A model generated the notes under the pieces. The model saw nothing but the letters and a program-made list of their open reading frames with translations, was not told the origin of the DNA and searched no databases. A stretch of 64,000 nt of DNA from Dromiciops gliroides (Eukaryota > Chordata > Mammalia > Microbiotheria > Microbiotheriidae), in the NCBI RefSeq assembly GCF_019393635.1, contig NC_057862.1, forward strand, positions 266,428,441-266,492,440, read 5' to 3'. Shown piece after piece: positions 33,498-48,300 of this stretch; within the stretch, counting starts at the first letter, position 1; each line of letters starts with the position of its first letter. The translations under genes were made by a program, and so were the position numbers.

Positions 33498-36400
33498 CTA
33501 GAAAAAGAATATTAATAATTAAAAGTGCAGTTGCTAGAAAACTAATTAATGAAAGTGCATGAAAGGTTTTTTTCATGGTATTATAATTCTCAGCAATTTG
33601 TGCAAAAGAAACATTTTGTTTTCGCTAATAGTAAGAAACTTGGCAAATATTTTTCTTAGGATTACAATTTTTATTCTTTTTTAAATCTTTGGTTATCAGC
33701 CCTTATACACACTTTTTATTCAACGTCAAGAGTATATTATATGCAAAACACTGCAACTGAACAGACTGAACTAAAAAATGGAAAGTGATTTGAGTTTTCA
33801 AATTTCAAATTAAATGCAGTCAAAAAGAAATTCCAGATTTTAAAAGCCTGTGTTATTTCTATTACTATAGGAAGATATAAAAGATCAGGGGATGGAAACG
33901 AGGTTGGGATTTCATCTCTTACCATCTTAGTAACCATAACATAAATTAGCTCATTTTTATTTGTATCTCCATAATTCTCCATTACGATAACCATTTTAGA
34001 CACACATTTTGGAATTTAACAGAAATTTTAAAAAATACTTGGAAAAACCATAAAGAAATAAGGAAATGGAGTAAGGAAATGATTGGTTGTAGCTTCCAAA
34101 CTTCTGATCACATATATATTTCAATTTCATATATGTGTGTGTGTGTGTGTATACCCCAAAATATTTAAAAAATATTAATACAAATATAGAAAAATGAGCT
34201 CTATTTCTAGAAACTATATACTTTGAGCAAAATGTCAAGCAAGTCAGATGTTTATGAAACAAATCTAAGTACTTCTCATAAGTCAAAAAACTAGGAAAAA
34301 CTTTTTGAAAGTTCAAGGAATCAAGTTATTTCAATAAATTAATCAGATTGTAATCAAATAAAAAATGACAAATGTACATTTATATTGTTCCTAGCAAAGT
34401 ACAGATTCTTTTAGTCAAACTTTTTTTCTCTTTGGACCTGTGATTTCATTGGTATAGGGAATTCCCATCAATGTAGATCAGCATCTACTCTTCAATTTAT
34501 ATATTAGAGAATAATGTATTTGAGACACAGAGTGGTTTAAGTGATTTGACAATAATAACAAAATCAGAGGCAGGACCTGAAACCAGGTATTAACTGATGC
34601 CTTGAGTAACTGGCCTCTAACCACTATGCCATATTTCTACTCATTTACATTATTACCCAGACATTAAATGCTTTGGATTGGTGATTCCTATAAACAAGGT
34701 AGTAAATTCAAAGATGATATAAAGATGAATTTAAATGTTTCTTAAATATAATGGGTAGGTGACTGGTAAGAAAATAGTTTGTGGGCTTCTGAACTAAAAT
34801 ACAACAAAAGAAAGGGGCATTAGAGGGGATCTAGTATATTTTTACATTATACAGATGAGGGAACTGAGGCCCAGAGAAGTGATATAGCCAGAATTTGAAG
34901 CCAGATTCTCTGACTCCTTAATCAGCAAAACATAAAAGTGTTTGGTAGTAAATGTTACAAAGGCATGAAGGAAAAGTTTTACAAATAAAACTAGTACTAA
35001 CAAAAAAGAGAGAGGTGCTGTAGCACAGTGGATAGAGGATCAGTTTTGGAGTCAGGCAGACCTGACTTAAAATCCTACCTCTGACACATATTAACTGTGT
35101 GAACATGGAAAAACCATTTAGCCTCTTAGTGTTCTAGCAATTCCCTCAGGACTGTAAGTTACAGATAAACATCAGTGGAGAGAATTTTTAGGAGTTTCTC
35201 ACAGCAATGGATTTGGTCCAAAGAGACAAACAAGGAAGGCAAAAGTAGCACATTTCACAGCTGGGGCAGATACATACATACTCTAATGTATGTTGGATAA
35301 CAAGCTGGTACAATGAAGTATGTAGGTAATTCAATAGCACCACAGACCTTGACAACAAGGATACATTTTTGGGGAAGTCTACTTTGCTTGAAGAATATAT
35401 TGAGCAAATTTAGACTTATGAGAAAAAATAGCTGCATGATATTTAATTAGTTAAAACAGTTTGATTGCCACAGAGTTCACTTAATCCATGTTAATTACCA
35501 AATTCTCAGTTTGGTATTCAAAGTCCTTACTAATTTAGTATCTTATACTCCACCTTGCTACTCCACAAACAAGATACTTCATTTGTAAGCTCCAGCCACT
35601 TTCTTCAGCATTCCATTTCTGGAATGCTGCCTCTGCCTCCTGACTTCCTTCAAGTTCCAAGTAAAATCTCACCTTCTATAGGAAGTCTTTTCCAACCCCT
35701 CTTATTATTACCTTCCCTTGGTCACTCCCTGGGAAACTCTGGGACCTCTGCCCTGTTCTGACTAGCAATTCCCTACCCCAAGGTAAACTCCTGTGAATCT
35801 CTGCTGTGATCAGCAATTTGTAACTCTCCCTGTTCCTGGAAAGAGATAGTGCCAAGGACACTTCTGCAACCCTTTCCTTCCCTATTCTGTTGATCCCTAC
35901 AGGTGATTCAGGCTAGGGAAATAGTCAGCAGCCTGCCTCTTTTGGCTGTGGGTGGCCTAAACCAATCCTGTGGTTTTTCTTTTTCTTTTCTTTCTTTCTT
36001 TTTTTGTTTCATCATAGTTTTATTTCATAATAACATATTCAACTGGAATTGATTTTATGACTAGCACGCGTTTCTGTTAAAGCATGTTGATACCCTTTTC
36101 AACTATTTTCTACCCTGAATATTATTTTGTTTCATTGCCAGGATGACCAGCTTCCATAGCATTCACCTACTCTTTAAATGTTGTCCTGTTACTATGATGG
36201 CATTTTGAGCCAAACTATATTTTCATCCCAAATGTGACTTCTCTCAGAGTCCACCTTAATGAGGTATCTTCTATCTTTATTAAATTAGAGGATTTTTTTT
36301 TGAGGGGCAATGAGGGAAAAGTGACTTGCCCAGGGACAAGTAAGTGCCAAGTGTCAGAGGCCAGATTTAAACTCAGGTCCTCCTGACTCCAGGGCCAGTA

Positions 36401-39333
36401 CTTTATACAATGTGCCACTTAGCTACCCCTAATCCTGTGGTTTTTCTAGGAATGTGCTATCATCCTGTAATAAATAACTCATGACCCACCTGCTGTCCCA
36501 TCTATTTACTTAGTCACTCCTCCTGAGTGACTATAACCTCTGTTTGTAACTCCCCTCACTGAACTTTCCTGTTTGAATAAGACAGAGCATTGTTCCAGGT
36601 TCTTAAACCCTCAATAAATGTCTTTATTTATTGATTACGTTGTTGATTTTTTTTTTTAGTGAGGCAATTGGAGTTAAGTGACTTGCCCAGGGTCACACAG
36701 CTAGTAAGTGTTAAGTGTCTGAGGCTGGATTTGAACTCCTGACTCCAGGGCCGGTGCTCTATCCACCGCGCCACCTAGCTGCCCCTACCTTGTTGATTTT
36801 TATACAGGTTTGACACCTATTAACTATTTCCTATTTATTCATATACTAATCACATACATGTTTGCTGTTCTAACCCTTTAGACTGTGAGTTCTGTGAGAG
36901 CCTTTGCTTGTATTCCTAGGGCTTACTTAGCAAAATGACTAGCACACAGAAAGTGCTTAATTGATGCTTACTGACTGACACTCAACATATTTGTAGCAGT
37001 TTTGTTTTTATTAACCTGCAGGAAATTCTCTTCTTCCTCAATGATTTCAAGTGTCTGGTCCAGTCTTTGTCTCTTCCCTAACTTCTGCCTTCACAATAAG
37101 GGATTCCCTGAAATACCCAAACTTTCTAGTTCTTCAACTTGTTCATTTCCCATGACCTATTTACCCCTTTCACTCTATCTCAGCTACACACAGACAGACA
37201 CACCCTTGAACTTTCCAATATGCCATAATATTCTGTTTCCATGTTCATAAACTCTGAAATTCTTTTATCTGACCACAATCCTTTTACACCTCAGTTCTTT
37301 CTCAAACTGTTACCTCCCTTCTCCATTTGATGAACTCCCATCTCTTGATGAACCAGTTCAACTTTCCTCTATCCTTTTCTTTCTTTCTTTTTTTTTGGTA
37401 AGGCAATTGGGGTTAAGTGACTTGCCTATGGTCACACAGCTAGTGTCAAGTGTCTGAGACCGGATTTGAACTCAGGTACTCTTGAATCCAATGATGGTGC
37501 TTTATCCACTGTGTCATCTAGCTGCCCCTATCCTTTTCTCTCAAGTTCCTCACTCCCAAACCTATCACTAATCTTGCCTTGCCAGGTCCCAGCCTTGGAT
37601 TATTCCCACCATTTATTGGAGAAAATCATGAAACCATGCTAAGACCACTACAAATTTCTATTACATAATATTAACTAGGCCCTCATCATATCAAAGCAAT
37701 CCTTTTAAAACTTTCTAATTGATTGCTTTTCCAAAGCTTTTCATTCCTAATCAGATCCCCACGTTTCTCCTCCCATCACCTAAACTGAAAACCGAGCCTC
37801 TTATTTCATCAAAAAAGGTGTAGCCATTTGCTGAGCTCCAACTTCTCCCCTCCTTCATGTCCCTTACTACTCAGATGCCTTTTTTCATGATCTCTTCATC
37901 CTGTCCCACATGAAGAAGTGGTCTTTCTCCTTAACAAAGCAAACCCTTCTACAAGTGCAAATTTCTCAAAGATATTAGATATTAACCATTCAACTAGTAC
38001 TAGCAGTGGTGTTACTGCTTTCCACTCTAATCATTCTAATTTTTTGTATTCTCTTTATTGTATTCTCTTTTCCATTATAAGAATAAAGTTAGCTATCCCA
38101 TACTTGATTCATTTTTGCATTCTGGATTACACTTTTAAAAGTTTCTTTCCCTGCTGGGGAGAACCTTTAGACTAGAGGGGAAAAAGAGAATTATTCTTAA
38201 AGAATCTGAGTTGGGACTAATGCACTGTTGGTGGAGTCGTGAACTAATACAACCATTCTGGAAAGCAATTTGGAACCAGGCCCAAAAGGCTATAAAACTG
38301 TGCATACCCTTTGACCCAACAATTCCACTACTAGGTCTATATTCTAAAGAGATCATAAAAAAGGAAAAAGGACCCACATGCACAAAAATATTTATAGCTG
38401 CTATTTTTGTGGTGGCAAAGAATTGGAAATTGAGGGAATGCCCATCAATTGGGGAATGGCTAAACAAGTTGTAGCAATGAAGTATTGCAGAGAAGTTTCT
38501 GAAAGAATACCTTCAGAGAGATGTTTATGTGGCAAGTGTGGATTATAGACAGTCCATGTGCCTGATTGAGCTCCACGAAATATCAAAATATCTGTAAGAA
38601 CGCCCCCAACATATTACATGTTTCTCTGAAGAGATTTGTAGGAAGGCATGCCCAAGTGTTGCATGGAATCAGAAGGCATGGATGAATCAGTATGCACTAC
38701 TGAAGTCTGTACTCACATCCACTCACATCCTGTGATTTGCACTGCCCCAAAAAAGAGAATAAACAACAACAACAAAAGTGAAAATAATATGGTTTAATCT
38801 GCATTCAGACTCCATAGTTCTTCTGAATATGGAGTGCATTTTCCATCATGAACATTATCTTGGGTCATTATATTGCTGAGAAGAGTTAAGTCTATCACAG
38901 TTGTTCATCATACAATATTGTTGATACTATGTACAGTGTTTTCTTGGTTCTGTTCATTTTACTCAGCATCAATTTATGTGATTCTTATCATTTCATTTTT
39001 TTTTTAAAGTGGGCAATGAGGGTTAAGTGACTTGCCCAGGGTCACACAGCTAGTAAGTGTCAAGTATCTGAGGCCAGATTTGAACTCAGGTCCTCTTGAA
39101 TCCAGGGCTGGTGCTTTATCCACTGCACCACCTAGCTGCCTCCATGCTTATCATTTCTTACAGCACAATAGTATTCCATTACATTCATATACAACAACTT
39201 GTTTAGCCATTCCCCAATTGATGGGCATTCCCTCAATTTCCAATTCTTTGCCACCACAAAAATAGCAGCTATAAATATTTCAATTCTGGTTCTAGTTCAC
39301 AGTCCACCTGTAGTGTCCCTGATATATATGTAT

Positions 39334-39393
<60 letters not shown>

Positions 39394-42300
39394 ATCATTG
39401 TATGAGCAATAGGTATTTTTTGCCCATTTGGTTTTTCCCATGTAGATGGACAGTTAGGCTAAACTTTTTATTGAAATAGCACATTTGATTTTTCCCTTTT
39501 AAAAAAAGTATTTTTCATTTTTCAAGTAACAAGGTTTTTTAAAAAAAAAAACCGTCCTTTCCTCTATCAATACTCCCCACCACATACAACTTGAACAATT
39601 AAAAAAAATCCCTCAGTAGCTATATTACCCAGCAAAAAAAATTCCCATATCTCTGTTGTCCAAAAATGCATGTCTCTTTTTTGCATTTTAAATTCATCAC
39701 ATCTCTATCAGAGGTAAATGACATGTTTTATCATTGTTCTCTTGGATTCATGGTTTATCAAAGTTGTTTTTTCTTTATAATGTCCTCACTGTTCAAATTG
39801 TTTTCCTAGTTTTACTCACTTTGCTCTTTATCAGTTCATAAAGGTCTTCCCAGTTTCCTTTGAACTTGTCTATTTTATTATTCCATTACTAATATGCCAT
39901 ATTAGTAATTTCCCTATAGGAGAATTTTCCATTTTTTGGCTACCATGAAAAGAATTGCTATAAATATTTTTGCACCCCTAGATCCTTTTCTTCTTTCTTT
40001 TACTTCTTTGGGATATAGGCCTACTAGTGTGCATGTAGTATGTCAAAGGGTATGCACAATTTAATAACTTTCTGAGCACATTTTCATATTGATTTCCAAA
40101 ATGGCTAGATCAATTCACAGTTCCAACAACTATGAGCATTTTCTCATACTTTCTCCAATATTTGTAATATTCCTCTTTTATCATCTTTGCCAGCGTAATA
40201 GGTATGAGGCAGAACCTGAAAGTTGCTTAATTTTGCATTTCTCTAATTGGTGATCTAGAGAATTGTTCATATGATTGTTAGTAGCTTGAATTTCTTCCTC
40301 TGAGAACTATTTGTATCTTTTGATCATTTATGTATTAGAGAATGGCTCTGAATCATATAAATTTTGAAATTATGTATACATATATACATATACATATATA
40401 CAAGCAGACCTTTATCAGAGGAATTTGTAAAAAAGATTTTTCCTCAGTTACCTGTTTTTCTTCTTATTTTTACATTAGATTTGTTTGTACCATACCTATG
40501 TTTTATATGATCAAAATTGTCCATTTTGCCTTGTGTAATACTATTATTTATTTAGTCATGAACACTCTTCCCTATCCATAAAACTGAAAGGTGATTTTTT
40601 TCCCTTGTTCCTCTAATTTAAGTTCTGATTTTTTTATATTTAGACCAACACACTCACATATATCAAGATAAATTCCAAATGAATATATGTCTTAGGCATT
40701 AAAAGTTACATAATAATCAAACTGAAAATGGATACTTTATTTAGAGATATAATTAAAAAAATTCATATGGAGTAAAAAAATTAAAAAGGCAACAATGAAA
40801 AAAAGGAAAGAAGCATGTCTATCAGTATTAGATCACAAACTTTATAAAGTACTAGAGTATATATAAAGTATTAATCATGAAAATTATTTGGTACAAGTTT
40901 GGTTTTTTTTTTAAAACATAGGTATGGTACAAACAAATCTATATATAGTGGACCTAATCTGTTCCACTGATATATACAGAATCAAACATGGTAGCACTGA
41001 TAAGTCCCCAAACCACAATTATTTATTATTTGGAAGAAAAAAATACTCTGGGAAAACTGCATAGTCAGCTGGCAGTTTGATTAGTATGGCACTAAGTAAA
41101 TTGACTTAGGTGGTATTGTCATTTTTATTATATTATCTTAGCCTACTTAAGAGCAATTAATGTTTCCCAATTTATTTAGGTCTCAGCAAAGAATGTTTTA
41201 TATTTTCACATTTTCCTTGGATTAAACTTGGTAGATACAGTCCCAATATTTTATAATATATGTATATATACTATACTATTATATAAAATATTGCTGTTAT
41301 CCTGATTTGTGTTTCTATTTCTATTTCTTCTTGCTGGTTATATATAAGAATTCTAGGGATTTACATGATTTATCTTATATCCTTTTGAAGTTATAAGTTG
41401 TTATAATTAATTTTACTAGATTCTCTAGAGTTATCTAAGTGTATTATCATATCACCTATAAAAAGCAGTGATTTTATTTTTTTGCCTATGATTATTCTCT
41501 AAATGTCTGTTTCTTATATTATTGCTATACATAGCATAAAAGGCATTCTTTTTTTTTTTTTAAAGTGAGGCAATTGGGGTTAAGTGACTTGCCCAGGGTC
41601 ACACAGCTAGTGTTAAGTGTCTGAGGTTGCATTTGAACTCAGGTACTCCTGACTCCAGGGCCGGTGCTCTATCTACTGCGCCACCTAGCTGCCCCATAAA
41701 AGGCATTCTTGCTTTTATCACTGATCTCTCTGTAAAGGCCTCTAACTTTTCTCCATATTGTACATCTTTCTCCATTGCTCTACATTTGTTCTTGAATTTA
41801 GGAAGAGTATTAACTTTATTAAGGAAAGGTCTATTTATTTTTTGTTTTTTTTAGGGTTTTTTTGCAGGGCAATGAGGGTTCAGTGAATTGCCCAAGGTCA
41901 CACAGCTAGTAAGTGTCAAGTGTCTGAAGCCAGATTTGAACTCAGGTCCTCCTGAATTCAGGGCCGGTGCTTTATCCACTGCACCACCTAGCTGCCCCGA
42001 AAGGTCTATTTATTTAGATGATTTTGGGAATTAACAGAAATGAGTATTGGACTTTACAAAAGCCTTTTCCAGCATCTATTGATAAAATCATGTGGATTTT
42101 GTTATTTTTATTTATTTTTGTTATATTGTTAAAATGGTTTAATATTTGTCCTTATTTTCAACTAATCTTGCATTCTTGACATAAAGTCAACCTGGTCATA
42201 GTGTATAACAATTATTGTAGACTGCATGCTAAGACAGTTATTCCTTCCACGTTGCAACTTTCCCTATTGTAGTTTCATAAGTATTGTAGTTGGCATAAGA

Positions 42301-45300
42301 AATTAAATGGAAATTTTGGCGAAGTTTTGCAGAAGCTATAGATGATATGCAAAGGCCAGCAGGCAACACAGAAAAAGTTTAGAAATTCAGAAATGCATAA
42401 AGTATATAGTATTGTATAACATAGTATAGTATTGTATAATATCAACAGATTTTGTCTTTTAATAGCATAATAATTCAGACTTCTTCTCTGGTACAAAGGA
42501 AGGGCCAAAAATTTTTTATACATATTTTTCCATATTGCGGGGGCACTGTGCCCATAATCCCTGAAATGTGAAAGGGATAACTGTGTTGGTCTGTAGTTTT
42601 CTTTCTCTGCTTTGTTTCTCCCTGGTTTAGCTATCAAGACCATACGTGGATTATAGAATTTTTACTTTGTTATTTAGTAGACAATTTTTTATTTGTCACT
42701 CAACTTTTTTTTAACCGCATGCCAAACCCAGTGATTTGTCTCTATTACAGATGAAAACATTCAGAGATATAAATTTTCCTTTTAGAACTGCTTTAGGTGC
42801 ATCTATCTCAAATGTTTTTGTGAATAGGCTCATATATTTTCTTTAAGCACTTCCCACACACCCTGGACTGGTTCTTTAGAATTATGTTAGTTTACTTTTA
42901 ATTCTTTCTTTAAAGTCCCTTTAACATAAATGTTCTTGCATTATGATGAATAAATAACGTGTTTACTATCGTAACTTTTCTACACGTACCACTTTCTATT
43001 TGCATTTAGTAACCACCATTAACTCTAATTTTTCTAAACTTTTCTTCAGGTCCTAAACTTCTTTTTTATTTATCTTTGAGTCAGATTTATGTAGGTCTGA
43101 AAATGATATAGTGAGGTTAATCATCATATAGTGTTATTATTTATCTCTCAAAATCAATTAAATTTTACTTTATATATTTGGATGACATGTTATTATGTGC
43201 ATACATATTAAATACTGACATCATCTATAGTACCTTTGAGTATAATTTAATTTCTCTCCTCATCTTGCCTATATTTACTACATAGTCTTATCTAAAATTA
43301 TGATTGCTATCCCTATTTTTTAAAGTCCACCTGAAGCATAATAGATTTTCCTCCAGCCCCTTATTTTAATTTATGAATCTTTTGTTTCAACTGTTTCTTG
43401 TAAACAACATATTTTTGGATTCTGATTTCTATTCCATTTTGCTATCCTCCTCTGTTGTATGGATGAGTTCACCTCTCTTCACACTCTCAATTATAATTTT
43501 TTAATTATTTCCCTTCATCCTCTCTTATTGTGCTTTCTTACTCTCTTTACTTCTACCTTCCTCTTTCCAAATAAAAAGGTAAAAGAAGAGAGGGAATTTG
43601 CCTGAATATTGTAATTTTCTAAGTGAAAATAGCCTGTTTCTTCTGTTGCAGTTCTTTTTTTCTTACTCCACATGTATTCCAGGTTTATATTTTTTCTTCC
43701 TTTCCTTTTAAATCCTTCTTTAAATTCTTTCTTCTAATATTTGAGTTTGTTTTGCTTATGACTTACCTATCTTGCCCTCTTTCTCAGACCTTTCTCTATA
43801 CCTCCTTTGTCCCTATCCCTTATTTTCATTTTGAGTTTAATGTACTTCTTTGCCAAGATCTGTACTCGAATGAATGTGTATGTTATTCCCTCTTTGACCC
43901 AATTTCAATGACAGTGCCCCCCCTTTCCATGTTCCCCTCCACTATAAAAGCTCTTTTGTGCCTCTTTTATGTGAAACAATTTACATCATTCTTCCTCTCC
44001 CTTGCCCCTTTTCCCAGTGCATTACTCGTTCTCACCCATTAATTTTATTTTTGTAGATAATCATCCCATCACAGTTAACTCATATTCATGCCCTAATAAT
44101 GAAAGTTATCAGAGGTAGTTCTGAGGGTCATTTCTTCCAAGTTGGTATGATCTAAGGAGAGGTATGTTTACTACCCTCATGGTCTGTGCTTTGGTCTTTT
44201 AAGTGACCACAAGCACTTTTTTCAGCCCTGGAACTGTAATTAAGGACCCTCCTACTCTACAGCTGCAAGAACTGCAACTTAGATTCAAATATCAGTACTG
44301 CAATAGACTCCAGTGTCAGCAAAGACATCGGTATAATCTCCTGACCAGCTGTATGACGTTCTCACTGTCTATGGGCTGAGAGCTCTGAAAGAAGCGGCTG
44401 CTAGTACTGCTGATTCAGTTGCCCCAAAAGCCTGCTTCTGGTTTGCCGAGGCCTGGCCTGTGCTGGGATGCACTGTACCTTCACCCTGGTGTGACAGACC
44501 TGCCAACCTTTTAAGTTGTTCATCCTTTTGTGGGTTCAGCCACTCCAGAATACATTATTTAAAGTTGTTTGGAGGAAAATTTGGGAGATCTCAGGTGGGT
44601 CTACCTTTTCTTTGCCATCTTCTATCTCAAGATCTTTCTGTATGTGTATAATTTTTTCAATCTTCTTTTGCCTCATTCACATGAATGAGGTTAATGGGAT
44701 ATTCATCATATACTCTTCATCTTACCTACCTATCGTATACAACAGTGATCCTTCCTTTCCTCAATCTCATTTCTGTTACTTTTTTCTGTTCTGAGAAAAA
44801 AAAAATCACTTCAAAGACTGTCAATTTAAGATTCTCTATTACTATTAAAGACAACAGGGTTCTGAGAAAACATTTGTTTCTGTTAACATATAAAAAAATC
44901 TATGCCCATACATTCTCTTTCAATTATAAAAATATGTGTACCTTTCTATATTTCTCTTTGTGTCTGCATTTCTATTTCAAATGCCAATTAAGTTAATTTT
45001 TTTTTTCAATTAGGCATGTTTAGAAATCTTTTTCATTAAAAATCCATTTTTCCCCCTCTAAGGTTCTTGGTTGTAAACCTTTATTTTTTGCCATTTGGAA
45101 TATCATATTCCACATTCATCTCTGCTTTAGAGTGGTAACTGCTAAATTTTGTATAATAACTTATACTGATGGGACAGCTAGGTGGGGCAGTGGATAGATC
45201 ACCGGCCCTGGATTCAGAAGGACCTGAGTTCAAATCCATCCTCAGACACTTAACAATTACTTAGCAGTGTGACCCTAGGCAAGTCATTTAACCCCAATTA

Positions 45301-48300
45301 CCCCACCAAAAAAATAAAATAAAATAAAAAATTTATAACTTATGCTGATTTCTTGATATATGAATTGTTCTTTTTGGCTAATTAGAATACTTTTTCTTTG
45401 ATCTGGAAGTTTTGGATTTGTGCTATGATATTCTTGGCAGTTGTAATTTTGAGGTTTCTTTCTGGAAGTGAAGAGTGGATTCTTTCCGTTTTCATTTTGC
45501 CCTCTGTTTCTAGTAATTCCAGGGAAGTTTCATTGATAATTTCCTGAAATCAAACACAACCAGTAGAGACAGATTCTGGGATGACCGGTGAAATAAGGCA
45601 GGAAATTAGCTGGCTGTCCTAAATTCCTCCACACATGTAAAATAATGCCTGAAAGGGAACTATAACAGGGCAGAAATAATTAAAAGTCAAGAAAAAGCAC
45701 TTGTTTACCCTAAAACGATTTGGGAGGACAATAGGAAAGACCTGATTTCCTGAGGTGGCCAGATTAAAGTGAAGATACCTCTAGGCAGATACCTCTGAAT
45801 CAAAAAACAATAGGCCCTGGGGGTATCTGAGTTTAAGGGCAGCCTCAGCTTCCTGAACATTTGTCAAATGGATAGTGTGGAGATTAGGCAACTGATAAGG
45901 GAAGATTGCAGGGCCCAGTATAGACTGGTGCTAGACGTAGGGCCCAGGTGTACTGAGTAGATACTGTCCCAGACCTGTGGGTGAGGAGGAGTGAGTACAT
46001 ATTGGTGAGTGCAGTTGCAGATGAGGGGAGGCCCTGCTGGCTATGGTCACTTGCAGAAGAGCTGAGTCCCCAGTTTCAGTTCCAGGGCAGAGAGGTGAGT
46101 TGAAGGTTTCAGTTGCCTGAGGGACTGCAGGAAGTAAGAGCATTTATGGCAACAACATTGCTGGGGCCCTAGTCATAGATCATTTCCAGAGCAGAAAAGA
46201 GTGCTTGTGGCCTTTCACAGAACAGAGCACAGACCATGAGGGTAGTAAAATCAAAAAAGAGAAGTAGAAGAAAAAAATGGGAAAATAAATGAGAGGTATG
46301 CAATAAAATTATGAGAAAAGACTCAACAGCTTTGGAAAAGGAAGCACAAAAATTGACTGAAGAAAACAATTGCTTAAAAAATACAATTTGGCCAAATGGG
46401 GGAAAAAAATCCATTGAAAAAGTAGAACTGGCCAAAAGGAGGTGCAAAAGCTTACTGAAGAAAAAAATGCCTTAAAAATTAGAAGTGGGCAGGTGGAAGC
46501 TAATGAGTTTTTGAGACACCAATAATAAGTCAAACAGAATCAAAAGAATGAAAAAATAGAACAAAAACCAATTGACTTGGAAAATAAATTCAGGAGAGAT
46601 AATTTAAGAATTATTGTACTACCTGAAATCCATGATCAAAAAAAGAGTTTAAACACCATATTCCAGGGGCAGCTAGATGGCGCAGTGGACAAAGCACTGG
46701 CCTTGGATTCAGGAGGACCTGAGTTCAAATACAGCCTCAAACACTTGACACTTAACTAGCTGTGTGACCCTGGGAAAGTCACTTAACCCTCATTGCCCTG
46801 CAAAAAAACCCCCCAAAACCCCCACCATGTTCCAAGAAATTATCAAGGAGAACTGGCCTATCATAAAACCAGAGGATAAAACAGTCACTAAAAGAATCCA
46901 CTGATCACCTCCTGAAAGAAATCCCAAAATGAAAACTCCAAGGAACATGGTAGCGAAATCCCATTATTATCACGTGAAGGAGAAAATAGTGCAAGCAGCC
47001 AGAAAGAAACAGAGTCAGAATTACACAGGACCTAGCAGCTTCTACATTAAAGATAAAAAGGCTTGGAATTTGATATTCTGGAAGGCAAAGGAGCTTGGAT
47101 TGCAACCAAGAATCAACTATCCAGCAAAACTGAGCATTATCTTTCAGGGGAAAAGATGGACATTCAATGAAATAGGGAACTTTCAAGCTTTCCTGATTAA
47201 GACCAGAACTGAATAGAAAATTCAGTTTTCAAATACATGACTGAAGAGAAGTATAAAAAGGTAAACAGAAAAAAACCTCATTATTCAATAAAGTTAAATT
47301 GTTTATATCTCTACATGGGAAGATAATACTTGTAACTCTTGAAAACTGTTTGGGCAGATAGGAGGAGTATACATAGAGGGTATAGGCATAAATTGACTTT
47401 GATGTGATATAAAAGAAACTAAGGGGTGACAAAAAGAGTATACAGGAAGAAGAGGAAAGGGGAGGTGAAATGGGGTAAATCACATCACATGAAGAGGCAC
47501 AAAAAACCTATTACAATAGAGGGGAAAAAGGGAGGGGTGAGCATTATTTCAACCATATTCTCATTGGATTTGGCTCAAAGAGGAAATAAAATACATTTAT
47601 CTTACCCTTTAGGGAAGTAAGGTAAGGGGAAAAGGGGGGGCACTGATGGGAGGACAGAAGTAGGAAAGAGGAAAGAAAAGGGAGTAGGGGCTAATAAAAG
47701 GGAGAGAAGACTAAGGGAGGCATTGGTCAGAAGCAAAGTGGTGGTGAGGAGGAACAGGGTGAAAGGAGGAAGAAAAGTATAAAGAAGTGGGAAAAATTAG
47801 TAATCATAACTGTGAATGTGAATGGGATGAGCTCTTCCATAAAACAGAAGCATTCCCAATAAGATCAGGTGGTAAAACAAGAATTTCCATTATAATCACT
47901 ATTATTCAAAATTGTACTAGAAATGTCAGCCTTAGCAGTAAGAGAAGAAAAAGAAATTGAAAGACTTAGAATGGTCAAGGAAGAAACAAAACTATCATTT
48001 TTTACAGATCTGATGGTATACTTAAAGAATCCTAATGAATCAACTAAAAAACTACTTGAAACAATTAATAACTTTAACAAAGTTGCAGGATATAAAATAA
48101 ACCCACATAAATTATCATCATTTCTACATATGGCCAACAAAGCCCAACAGCAAGAGATAGAAAGATAAATTCCATTTAAAAGAACTGCAGACAATATAAA
48201 ATATTTGGGAGTCTACCTGCTAAGACAAACCCAGGAACTATATGTACATAATTACAAAACACTTTTCACACAAATAAAAACAGTTCTAAATAATTTGAGA

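Larger units (their letters stand above)
39470..44650 (-). mobile_element. Old L1 block: 3' end, ORF2, spacer, 5' UTR
   Basis: The 3' end lies at 39470-40620. Diverged ORF2 follows to about 43430 (RT word GATGCTGGAAAAGGC on the minus strand near 42070), then a spacer at 43450-44100 and a GC-richer 5' UTR-like part at 44100-44650. ORF1 is not seen in place. Two SINEs are inserted. The order may combine more than one element. Confidence 0.7.

Noticed and set aside
36009-36290. Naming the unique part of the composite retroposon as a specific gene's 3' end.
   Set aside because: The short open stretch did not match any protein I could recall with confidence, so I left it unnamed.
39530-39560. A short palindrome of T and A runs that could be a terminator.
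   Set aside because: Simple A/T homopolymers from old L1 tails; no transcript is expected to end there.
43623-44042. A 139-codon open frame rich in Phe and Leu.
   Set aside because: It is antisense to an L1 spacer and 5' region, with no conserved features.
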